Shown here: piece after piece, positions 1 to 8,559 of the stretch
How the letters are laid out: every line of letters begins with the position of its first letter
Position numbering within the stretch: position 1 is the first letter of the stretch
NCBI GenBank assembly: GCA_002751075.1
Contig: NAOQ01000123.1
Span: forward strand, 126,701-143,403
Direction of reading: 5' to 3'
DNA length: 16,703 nucleotides
Origin: Ichthyophonus hoferi
Taxonomy: Eukaryota; Opisthokonta; Ichthyosporea; Ichthyophonida; Ichthyophonidae
Translations under genes and position numbers: made by a program
Notes under the pieces: generated by a model
Told to the model about the DNA's origin: nothing
Database searches by the model: none
Seen by the model: the letters and a program-made list of their open reading frames with translations, nothing else

Positions 1-237
1 ATATGATAGTATATATGCATGTAGTAATATATGTATGTATATTGGTGTGTGTATATGTATATACATACATGGGATTGCAATTATGTCCGTATATATGTTT
101 ATATGTTCTTGGCGGTTTATAGGCCTGCTTATACATGTACATGTACACATACACACGGATATATATATATATGCTATGTAACCCAAGCCTTCATAAACAT
201 GCTTTTAACATCATATAACTATGCAATTACCTCACAG
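1..237 (+). other. 3' part of a DDB1 intron
   Basis: This stretch precedes the first DDB1 exon in the window and ends in the acceptor CTCACAG at 231-237. It is made of degenerate TATG/TATA/CATA simple repeats. A reading frame happens to run through it into the exon, but its translation (Tyr/Ile/Val/Thr/Cys-rich, mirroring the repeats) does not look like DDB1. It is therefore read as intron. Confidence 0.75.
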
Positions 238-2480
238 ATTAACGTCTTTAAATGGAAAGAACAAACCCAAGATGCAGAGCGAGGTGAATTAATATCAGAG
301 TGCGGTCAACATGGCTTAATATTAGCCTTATTTGTCAAGTGCAGGGGTGACTTTATATTGGTTGGCGACGTCATGAGATCTATGCACTTGTATGTTTATA
401 AGACAATGGGTTCAACAGTTGAGGTAATACTAAGCTAAGCGAGTGTGTGTGTGTGAGGGAAGGGGGGAGAAGATAAGAGAGGAGGTATTATAGGTGTAGG
501 CCTGCTTAGTATGTATATAATGTGTGTGTGTGGTTTATATTAAATTATATTAAGGTATATTAAGTTGTATTAATTATGTGTAATTATAATAAATTTATTA
601 TACAGTATAATAAATTATAATAAATTATATCAGTAGCTTACAATTCTATTTATCATATGTACAATTCACTTGTATGGATTATATTAAGTTATATTATATT
701 ATATTAAATCATATTAGTTTGTATTAAATTATATTAAATTATATTACAAGCCTGCTTATTATATCTTTGGTGCGTTTACACAGATTATAATAGATTTTAA
801 TAAATTATTATATTGGAAAGCCACCAATCAGAAATATATGTTAACCGATAATACGACGCTATATGCGTGTGTGTATATTGATGTATATTATATAGAGGGC
901 ATCTTATATTTTCTTTATTAGATTATATGCATTATAATACATCATAAGGAAGTATAGGTTGTTATAAAAATTATAATATACTATATTCATTGTATATTAC
1001 ATTTTATTTATTACATTATATTACATTATAATGTATATAATAACACAACATAAGACTTTTCGATGCACTATAATCTACTATAATATACTATTATACGCCA
1101 TGCTATGCCATACTATCCTACACTAGAATATATAATATATAATATAGTGTATTTATATATGGCAACATCATTAGGCAGTATTGGATGCCTTGCATCGATT
1201 GACTGATGTCACTCAGCCGACCTCCTATAAACTCCTTACACTCTCTCCTTTACCTACATCTAAAAACTAATCCATCAGTAGAAACATCGAATTCGACACT
1301 ACAATACACAGAAATATATTATCTCACACCATCTTTCATCAGAGATTAGCTCAGGATATACCCGGTAAATGGATGACTGCCATTGAGATATTAGATGATG
1401 ATCTCTTTTTAGGAGCTGAAAACATGGGGAATATCTTCACGTTAAAGAAGGTGTGTAACTGTGGAAAGACATGCTTATGTATGAGTATGTAGTGTGAATA
1501 TATTCATATATATACGTATGGTAGTATGTATGACAGTATGTGTGTATATATGTACGTATGTATATATGTATGTAATATATATATTAGATGCATAGTATAT
1601 GCCCGTCAGACAGCCATAATGTCATAATATCGATGGGTTCAAAAATAAAAGTAGCTACTGATTGGAACTCGCTGACCATTGGGAGTGTCTAGAATGCCGA
1701 TGCGACCAGTGATGATGACAGAGAAAGGTTAGAGATGGTTGGTGCATTCCACACGGGGGAATTTATTAACGTGTTCCGATATGGTAGGCACTGGTTTATG
1801 GTTTACTACATATATATAGATATAGCCATACATATTAAGGAATGTATATCATTGGATCTAATTGTATCTACTTATATCTTATTGTCTGAGTATAGCTCAT
1901 TATATCTTATTGGATCCAATTGTATCTAATTATATCTTATTATATTTTAGTATATCCGAGTATATCTCATGATATCTTATTATATCTTATTGTATCTCAT
2001 TATATTTCATTATATATCACTACTTATCGTTATGCCTTAGTTAACATCACCCAATAACCTCTTCTTTCCATTTCTCATACAGGGTCGCTAGTAATGAAGA
2101 TACAAGAGGCCAATATCGACACCGTTCAACCTAGTGTTGTCTATGGTTGTATTAGTGGTGCCATTGTACGTATACTATATCTCTCGCTTTCTCTCTACTT
2201 AGACCATTTATTGTCCTTATTGCTTCCTCTCTATAGCGTTATTCGTTGTCAACTACTTCTCTGTCTACATTTATTTCCTTTCTTCTATTTATTATTACGT
2301 TTATTTATATAGTTATTTATTATTATCTTAATATTATTACCCTTACCCCGTGCGTTATTATGAATGCATCACTTACTACATCCTTCTCTTATACCTCTTC
2401 TTTGTCTATTCTGCACCTATACCTCTCCCACCATGCATTTATCCAATCATTCGATTCATCGCCATACATACATACATACA

Positions 2481-2511
<31 letters not shown>

Positions 2512-3302
2512 CTACACACATGCACGTTAAATGTATTTATATACATACATGCAGGGTGTGATAGCCAATCTAAATGCCGAGCAATATGCCTTTCTGAGTG
2601 ATGTGCAGGAAAGGCTAAGCCATGTAATCAAGGGGGTAGGTGGGTTCCAACATAGTAAGTGGAGGAAGTTCAGGAATCAACAGAAGGAGATTGATAGCTT
2701 TGGTTTTATTGATGGCGATCTAATTGAATCAGCTCTGGATCTGTCAAGGGACCAATTGAAAGAGGTATGGTGTGGTGATTAGTGAACGAGGAGAGTAGGA
2801 TTGAGTATATGATATGATATAGTATAGTATATTATAATAAAATATGGCGCGCTCATATATATATGGTGTTTCCTTTGATTTTTTCTCACTTAGGAGTAGG
2901 TATTTTTTTAAATGTTTTACACACATCATTCTCATAAAACTTACTGACTAGTACATATACTTATATCTACTTTGCGTTACTATTCATATATTCTAACTTT
3001 CATTTGCATTTTATTTTTATCGAAGCACACTCTCAGTTGCATATTCACACGTATTTACACAAAATCTATAAACTAAAGTACACACCTTCAATATTAATGT
3101 AAATACCCATATGCATACATATACACACATAAAAATGAACATAAAACGGCCATATACGCGTACGTACGTACACACATAATAGGTATGTCAAGGGTTAACA
3201 GTGGCAGATAAAGAAAGCAGCGCTCAAGGTGGTAATGGCGAGAGATCCGTAACAGTTGATGAATTCGTTCGCTATATTGAAGAACTCTCTAGAATACACT
3301 AG
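238..3302 (+). CDS. DDB1: DDB1 (damage-specific DNA-binding protein 1), C-terminal 265 residues, six exons
   Basis: DDB1 is the adaptor that links CUL4-RBX1 ubiquitin ligase to DCAF substrate receptors, acting in nucleotide-excision repair, replication control and chromatin. The exons I infer are 238-423, 1343-1450, 1693-1783, 2083-2165, 2555-2764 and 3183-3302. The phases close (0, 0, 1, 0, 0) and the stop is TAG at 3300-3302. The joined product matches the end of human DDB1 in order: GDFILVGDVMRSMHLYVYK, WMTAIEILDDDLFLGAEN, FHTGEFINVF, YGCISGAIGVIANL, IKGVGGFQHSKWR, GFIDGDLIES, and the terminal VEELTRIH-like YIEELSRIH. This covers the end of the third beta-propeller (BPC) and the helical C-terminal domain. 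The loop ADKESSAQGGNGERS before the last helix differs from animals. The gene is cut by the left window edge, so the start and BPA/BPB are not seen. The last junction is ambiguous: 2774/3193 is an equally in-frame alternative to 2764/3183. Confidence 0.96.
441..485. repeat. GT repeat joined to a polypurine tract
   Basis: A run of GT dinucleotides passes directly into an almost pure purine tract containing a run of six G. The same architecture recurs in a NAP1 intron at 9843-9975. Confidence 0.8.
535..746. repeat. Degenerate 10-bp minisatellite, unit near TTATATTAAA
   Basis: Two blocks, 535-635 and 672-746, are built of units such as ATATTAAGTT, ATATTAAATC and ATATTAAATT that recur exactly every ten bases. 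The second block has seven or eight consecutive units in the same register. Units differ from one another by one to three bases, so the array is old or evolves by point mutation between slippage events. Confidence 0.85.
1001..1140. repeat. Further degenerate 10-bp repeats in the same DDB1 intron
   Basis: TTACATTATA occurs twice in exact tandem near 1011-1030. From about 1061, ten-base units ending in ACTA or GCCA follow each other (TAATCTACTA, TAATATACTA, TGCTATGCCA, TACTATCCTA). The period matches the array at 535-746 but the unit is different. Confidence 0.7.
1451..1692 (+). other. DDB1 intron with TATG-type simple repeats
   Basis: This 242-base intron runs from donor GTGTGT to acceptor GTCTAG. 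Its middle (about 1490-1590) is degenerate TATG/TACG/TATA repeat. Confidence 0.85.
1843..2020. repeat. 10-bp minisatellite, unit near TATATCTTAT, about 17 copies
   Basis: Almost the whole DDB1 intron 1784-2082 is made of ten-base units in one register: TATATCTTAT (several exact copies), TATATCTCAT, TATATCCGAG, TGTATCTAAT, TGGATCCAAT and similar. I see no one-base slips in register over roughly 17 units. The unit differs from the TTATATTAAA family of the upstream intron although the period is identical. Confidence 0.9.
2166..2554 (+). other. DDB1 intron, pyrimidine-rich, containing a CATA microsatellite
   Basis: The donor is GTACGT and the acceptor is ATGCAG. The sense strand is strongly T/C-rich. 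The open frames across it (Leu/Ser/Tyr-rich, then repeated Ile-His-Thr-Tyr) are translations of low-complexity DNA, not genes. Confidence 0.85.
2463..2510. repeat. (CATA)12 microsatellite
   Basis: Twelve perfect tandem CATA units lie inside a DDB1 intron, 45 bases before the acceptor. Confidence 0.98.
2765..3182 (+). other. Terminal DDB1 intron
   Basis: This 418-base intron, donor GTATGG, contains pentameric GTATA/TGATA repeats near 2803-2835 and scattered CA/TA-rich repeats. Its 3' end lacks a polypyrimidine tract; a purine-pyrimidine alternation sits there instead. The acceptor chosen is AATAG at 3182. Confidence 0.75.
3151..3178. repeat. 28-base perfect purine-pyrimidine alternation
   Basis: Every base from 3151 to 3178 alternates Y-R, with CGCG and repeated TACG steps. 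This is a Z-DNA-prone composition. It lies directly upstream of the acceptor for the last DDB1 exon. Confidence 0.85.
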
Positions 3303-3363
3303 GTTGTCTATTTTATAATGGATATAATGCTTATTATGGAGTGACTCGGGCAGGTCTTGATAA

Positions 3364-3387
3364 ATATATATATATATATATATATAT
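3364..3387. repeat. (AT)12 microsatellite
   Basis: Perfect AT alternation just downstream of the DDB1 stop, probably in its 3' UTR or immediately after it. Confidence 0.95.
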
Positions 3388-3837
3388 TTTTGGTAATTAT
3401 GTAAGTGTTTGATGGCAAACCGCGGGGGTTTAAAGACATAATTGCTGTATCTTGTAGGCATTAGCATGCATGCTTAGAATTGGCTTTGGTATGAAGATAT
3501 GTTAAGTTTAATTAAAGATGGCTGGTAATGCGATGATTGCCATTATTACTACTATTACTATTACTAAATGGGAATATGATAGTGCCCGATAATCCTAGTG
3601 TTCCCTATTCCCTACGTTTATCAGGTGTGATAATGTAGGTAATAGCCTAGTAAATGAATCTGAAGTCTAGGTGCAGTAGAAAATATCAAGACCAAAATAA
3701 TATTTAAATGTTTGTTATTAATGTACGACCCTTCTGTTTTCAACATTTAGTATTATCCAAAGTCCTGAATACATGGTAGAGAAGTATAGATAGATATAGT
3801 TTGAAGGAATAATTAAGCAAAAAGATCTGAGACTAAT

Positions 3838-3915
3838 AAGATGTGATTGCATCAATGATCATTGTAAAGCCACCAATTTGATCGCTATAAGATGCAATTG
3901 CGCCACTGATTATAC
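3838..3915. repeat. Diverged direct repeat with an offset of about 50 bases
   Basis: ATAAGATG..ATTGC..CA.TGAT occurs at about 3838-3866 and again at about 3887-3915. The intervening differences are substitutions only. It may be a remnant of a small tandem duplication. Confidence 0.4.
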
Positions 3916-4651
3916 TGGATGATAGAATAGCCTATGAAAACACGTAGCCCTTTTCAAGGAAATTTGCTTTTTACTGTAGTATACGCGATGATTGTGAAAT
4001 AGAATCAATGTTCATTGGTTAATCTTCCGATGGAGAGTCCGCAGCATTTATATTGGCTGTTAATCTTGAGCGGAGGCGTAAATTCTAAGTTGTTTTCCAC
4101 CATGATTTAGGAGTCTCGTTGTCATTATTCACACAGACATCTTATCAGTTTACCCTTGTCAATTGTTGTGAGTGAGCACTACAGTGATAATATTAATGTG
4201 TATAGTCTTTGATTGGGTTTACGTATAGATGATAATTTACACTCGCAATTATAATATTCTACTACATAATTTTTTTCAAACATTTGTATTAAAAACCCGG
4301 CCTATCTGCATTACAGAAAGGGTTCTTTAATACCCGGTTTTATATGCATGAGAACTTCCTATAGATAATTATATGTATACCAATTACCTACATGTGTCGC
4401 TCACGGCATGAGCACCTAGAGTGATGATGCGCATATATATATATATATAATTGGTTAGGCTAATTTGAACGCATGTGGTTAGACCAACAATACGAATTTA
4501 CTCAGGTTGGGCTTTATGCCAATCAATAAGTGTTCATCTATAAATAGATAAATAGATGAAATACCTTAAGAAATACCTTTAAGAAATGCGTAAGAGAAAA
4601 ATCAACAATTAAACTGCATGAGATGACCCTCGTGTTAGAGTAGCGACTCTG

Positions 4652-4793
4652 TTGTACAGGAGACCAATCGCACCTTTCAATCCCGATGCGTTGAAACCGA
4701 ATATGATTACTGAATTGTATTAAAAAAGTCATGAATTAGTCCACGTGGTGCTCCAGTGAGATCGTGTAGAAGGACCAAGCACAATTGACAATT
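4652..4793. repeat. Weak diverged direct repeat in the intergenic region
   Basis: The segment around 4652-4693 (TGTACAGGAGACCAATCGCA, then CGATGCGTTGA) resembles the one around 4765-4805 (TGTAGAAGGACCAAGCACA, then CGATGTGTTGA). The resemblance is by eye and gapped. It could be an old duplication or a decayed repeat element. Confidence 0.25.
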
Positions 4794-5908
4794 TCGATGT
4801 GTTGATGTCATTACGTTTGAAATATAACATAGTATGATTACCAGTAATAAGAATAATAATCTATGACAATATAAACAGATTGTACCATTTCGTATGGGTA
4901 GCCACAGCCACGAACAAGGCTATCAAATGAATAGTGCCATACGTTTTTTCCCATGAGATCAAGTTTTTACTATCAGTATTATATAGGAAAAAGCTAAATT
5001 TAATATATAGATATATGAGTGATAGGACAATAAGATTATATTCCAATGTTTTAAATTGATGTATGAAGCAATGGTACTTGCAGTCAGCAAGTCTTAACTA
5101 TCCTGATATCCCGATCTAGTCAGTCATAGTCATTGGTAATCTAAAAATTATGCCGTCATCAAAAAGCATATGAAATCTAGTCTAATCCGAGTAGCTCTGT
5201 ACCAATATATCCTGACGGTTCTGCGTTTTATCAGAATATTAACTAAGGTTTAGCATATAATTACCTTTATTTTAAGTCAATCAGAAAATATTACAAAACA
5301 TTTATATTTTAATGGAGAAGGCAATGGTATTATTTTTCACGGTAAGAATATCAAGTTGACCCTTAAATTGTTAACTGATTCGTATTTAAAATAAAAAATT
5401 ATGGATTGATTTGATTATGTAGGCACATAGGAACTATTGGTAGTCTAGAGGGGCTGCAAATAGCAGAATGTGTTTGCACTCTATTACGCGATAAATGCTA
5501 GTATTTTCTAACTGTTAGTGCGCTATTAAGTAATGCGTACAAGGAAAGGCTTTTAAAAATATCCGAATTATAGATGACCGAGTTGTATATTTATGTCACA
5601 AATTACTTTGAGACATATCAACTATATATCATTATTTTTACATACCGTGCATAGTTTAATATTTTGCAGCAATCAAAAGCCGTATACGTAGCATCCAATT
5701 TTAAGATTTTACATGCTGCTTTGTAAATGGTTTTAAATTAATTAAACGATAGTTATTTTTTAAAATAAGTTGCTTGCACAATGGTTATACACTGTTTAAC
5801 TATTAGATAGATGTCTAAATTTAAAATCATTAACTATGCTGTTAGTAAATCAGAAACAGTGGTTTTGTGACTAGCATCAAGCATATAATTCGCTGTTGGG
5901 CATCATTC

Positions 5909-6931
5909 ATGAAACTGTCTTTCCGTTTGGTTGGTATTAGATCTTTTTTTATAACTTTTTTTCCCACTATCAGTATGGTGCCCAAAAACGTTTATACGGC
6001 GCAAACAGATGATAATACCTTTATTGAAAGTGTGCAAGTTTTGTCAAAAGATTCCTCCAATGGTTGCGATTATAAAAGCCCACCCGAAGAGGTGGAAGAT
6101 AATGGCGTTATTTCATGCCCTCCACGGTTAATACCTACACGAATTCGAAATGCTAATATGATTCCTATACGTTATTTCGTTCAAAAATCTCCGAATGAGA
6201 CATACGAGTTTTCTCGTATGAAGGTATTATGGGAACCCGTAATAGTTATGCAAAAAGGAACACCTGCTCGCCCTTTATTTGCCGATCAGGTACTTTCGCA
6301 TCACTGTGGACATTGCCGCCAGCCGATGCAGGTTGATGATAACGAGAACGTTGAGAGAGAGTTTTACGATTTTCGTAACGTTTCTATGGCGCCCTCTAAT
6401 CCTTTTTCATATGGTCAATTGAACCATATTACGCAGTCTTCTTTCTTTCAAAACTCATGGCAAACATCCGATTCTGCTTCCGGAGGCTCCTTTTACTCTT
6501 CCGAATCTATCACAATCCCTACTCCAACCGGCTTTGATATGCAGCCTCTGCAGTTTACGGAGCAGGTAGGCGAACCTAAATTCAATGATACCTATTTTTT
6601 CTTAAGCGAGAACGAGGAATGGGGCAGTGAGGCCAGCGAAATTGGTAATATTTCGTCTGATACAGATTCCGAAGAAGGTGTTTTAATGGACATTACAGAA
6701 ACACCTTCCTGTACTACGCAAAATATTTATTTGTCTACCGAGCCACAAATGAGCTCCTCAGCATCCCTGTACAACAGTATGTCACCTTTCATGGTGGACC
6801 ATGGCATCCAGGAGCAAGAGGACGTGACTATGAACATAACCGAAGTTGAACTGAGGCCTGACTTATTGAAACCGTTTTTTATTTCCGGAGATTGTCTTAT
6901 TCCCCCTAACGTGGTTGGTGTGAGGTCTTAA
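5909..6931 (+). CDS. Uncharacterised serine-rich acidic protein, uninterrupted ORF (340 codons)
   Basis: I do not recognise this protein. From the ATG at 5909 it has 340 residues and stops at TAA 6929-6931. In DNA this AT-rich, an uninterrupted frame of this length with mixed codon use is very unlikely by chance. The N-terminal 70 residues are mixed. Around 85-110 it is basic and hydrophobic (LIPTRIRNANMIPIRYF), followed by KVLWEPVIVM. A CGHC motif lies at 133-136 (HHCGHCRQPM), but no second Cys/His pair follows, so a full zinc finger is not supported. Residues 165-215 are Ser/Phe/Asn-rich, and 234-263 are acidic and serine-rich (SEASEIGNISSDTDSEEG). Two short echoes, MDITE and MNITE, occur in the C-terminal third. 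The composition suggests a largely disordered nuclear or regulatory protein, which is inference only. The start is uncertain: the frame is open back to 5849, and ATG 5975 directly follows a strong acceptor-like CAG. Confidence 0.72.
   Translation: MKLSFRLVGIRSFFITFFPTISMVPKNVYTAQTDDNTFIESVQVLSKDSSNGCDYKSPPEEVEDNGVISCPPRLIPTRIRNANMIPIRYFVQKSPNETYEFSRMKVLWEPVIVMQKGTPARPLFADQVLSHHCGHCRQPMQVDDNENVEREFYDFRNVSMAPSNPFSYGQLNHITQSSFFQNSWQTSDSASGGSFYSSESITIPTPTGFDMQPLQFTEQVGEPKFNDTYFFLSENEEWGSEASEIGNISSDTDSEEGVLMDITETPSCTTQNIYLSTEPQMSSSASLYNSMSPFMVDHGIQEQEDVTMNITEVELRPDLLKPFFISGDCLIPPNVVGVRS
5940..5973 (+). promoter_or_regulatory. Possible 3' splice site inside the 5' end of the unknown ORF
   Basis: ATAAC near 5951, a T-rich tract and CCCACTATCAG ending at 5973 form a good branch point, polypyrimidine tract and acceptor array. 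The next ATG is at 5975. If it is used, the protein starts MVPKNVYT and the hydrophobic Phe/Ile/Leu-rich residues upstream are only translated intron. If not, they are the true N-terminus. Confidence 0.45.
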
Positions 6932-7229
6932 TTTATTAGTGTTTTCTTTTTGTATGTATCTATTATAGTATTGCTGTTACTATCGTATGTCGCCCGCGCG
7001 CTGAGTTTCTTGCTATGCTGCTAGTGGTGGTCTCCAATTTTCCCAATTTTAATTTAGATACGCCGGTATTTGTTAGTACGAGTTTCAATTTATTTCCAAG
7101 ATATTAACGAGCTACTGAATTGTACATTTCTAGGAAAATCTATTCGACAGTTCGAAAGTTCGTTTCGTAACTTCAGGAGTACACAGTCATAGTTTGAGCA
7201 CACGTTTATGTAAGATAGCTGAAATACAA

Positions 7230-7235
7230 AATAAA
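7230..7235 (+). terminator. Candidate polyadenylation signal AATAAA
   Basis: A canonical hexamer about 300 bases after the stop of the unknown ORF. In DNA this AT-rich, chance hexamers are common. Confidence 0.4.
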
Positions 7236-8515
7236 TGTGTAAATATTCCTTTATGAAAAGCTTTGTGACGACCTTTGTTTTTCAGTTTGTAATATACTTG
7301 TAACTTATATTAATTTTAATCAAAGTCATAGTGAAAGACTTGCAAATAATTAACATTCCTATACCTCGTGCCTATAGAGACAACCGACGTAATTAGCAAT
7401 ATAAGCCTAGGCCCCTACTTTGGCTATGCGGATTTATTTAGAAACTTAATGGACCTATAAAATCAACTGTTGCAATAGGAAGCTCGCGCCCACTCTACAA
7501 AAAGAGTCGAGTTTAATTTATGCGTATAGGTAACAAATACTACCATGTGTACAGCCCGACTATAAAAAGCCATACCAACAATGTATAGAATAGCAGCTTT
7601 TTTGCTCTTAAAAATTACAAGTTTTTATACAGTACAAAAAAAAGAGTTTTATCGTTCGACGGTCAGCTTGGCTTTTAAGCTATAATAATTTTAAGTATAA
7701 ATAAATTTAAAATAGCCCTTACCCGGAAATGATTATAGTACTAATTAAAAAGCTTTGTATTGCCCGTGTTAGTCAGCATTGTAGAAAAAAATACGTGGCA
7801 AAAATTCTAAAGAAAACGTATGTTTTAATTGGTTTATCCAAAATTCATCAAATGTTCAATAAAATAGCAGTAATTTAATACAGATTTAGGATTGGATAAT
7901 GAAACCAGTAAAATAATCAATATTTTGGCCGATGGGACTCAAGGCGGCTTTAACATGTGCGAATTTGATTACTGCAGTTCAGATTGATTGGGTTGGGTAT
8001 GTATACTTGTTATTTTTCTTGTTCTTATTACTATTGTTGTTGTTATTGTAGGTAGTTTTCAAAGTATAAAGGCCCGATATTCTTACAGAATGAGATACAG
8101 GATACAAGAATCTGCTTACTATATTAAAAAACTAACAACTTAAAAGATTTTATTCTGCGCGTACAGCGTTCTTTTCCACTCCATGCTTATGTAGTAGATC
8201 TGTCTTCTATCTTCTATTGTACTTTTTTCTCCATTGTCTATATAACTATCATGGGTATTGATTCAGTTAAAATCTAATGCTAAATATTTACTAGCATACT
8301 AAGCGTGACAGGCACTACCTGCAGAGCCTCTTACTACCAGAACCCTGCCAACATGTCTTTGTTCTAGTAGCACTAAGAGATTTCCACCTTATTATACATG
8401 CCATAATACAGCAGTCTATTCTTTGCGTACTGTAGAACAAAACTTTGTGTATGAATTTAAGGATTTACAGCATATAGCAGCCACCCCAGTGGCCTAGCAT
8501 AGCGTTGGTCAGGTA

Positions 8516-8544
8516 TACTGACCCTTTTCTTGGCGTTTTGGCAG
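8516..8544 (+). promoter_or_regulatory. Branch point and acceptor of an intron upstream of NAP1
   Basis: TACTGAC at 8516-8522, a T-rich tract and GGCAG ending at 8544 make a textbook 3' splice site with the branch A about 23 bases from the acceptor. This implies that the first NAP1 exon seen is not the first exon of the transcript. The upstream exon could be 5' UTR or could encode a longer N-terminus, because the frame is open from 8545 into the ATG at 8560. Confidence 0.6.
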
Positions 8545-8559
8545 ATATCTACTGCTACA

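Larger units (their letters stand above)
424..1342 (+). other. DDB1 intron of 919 bases, largely repeats
   Basis: The donor is GTAATA at 424 and the acceptor is TTTCATCAG ending at 1342. This is the longest intron in the window. It holds a GT/polypurine composite, two blocks of 10-base-period minisatellite and AT-rich filler. No coding exon of DDB1 is missing across it: the protein reads continuously from GSTVE to RLAQDIPGKW, matching human FEEIARDFNPNW. Confidence 0.85.
3303..5908. other. AT-rich intergenic region, no gene recognised
   Basis: About 2.6 kb with no convincing exon on either strand. The short minus-strand frames at 3195-3467, 4538-4732 and 4861-5046 show no family signature. 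An ATTAAA at 3511-3516 is a weak candidate polyadenylation signal for DDB1. Apart from a TA run (3364-3387) and a short AT run (4434-4450), the region lacks the microsatellites that fill the introns. Promoter elements for the next gene presumably lie at its right end, but none is distinctive. Confidence 0.7.
6932..8544. other. Intergenic or 5' untranslated region, no gene recognised
   Basis: AT-rich, with no frame that matches a known family. It should contain the 3' UTR of the unknown ORF at its left and the promoter and first exon(s) of NAP1 at its right. A second AATAAA lies at 7700-7705. No tRNA-like A/B box pair or spliceosomal RNA signature was noticed. Microsatellites are absent except a short TTATTATTGTTGTTGTTATTG-like run near 8027-8050. 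Confidence 0.65.

Noticed and set aside
31-438. A single 135-codon plus-strand ORF at the left edge as its own gene
   Set aside because: Only the part from 238 matches DDB1. The upstream part is translated simple repeat ending at a good splice acceptor, and the tail after 423 crosses a donor.
3195-3467. A 90-codon minus-strand ORF
   Set aside because: It is antisense to the last DDB1 exon and runs through an AT microsatellite, which explains its repeated Ile-Tyr.
5867-5908. The GTG at 5867 as the start of the unknown protein
   Set aside because: Nuclear eukaryotic genes normally start at ATG. The frame is simply open upstream, so an ATG at 5909 or 5975, or an upstream exon, is more likely.
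3303-8544. The gene-poor middle of the window as one large transposon or viral insertion
   Set aside because: I found no terminal repeats, target-site duplication, transposase, reverse transcriptase, integrase or capsid-like motif. The different repeat content alone is not enough.
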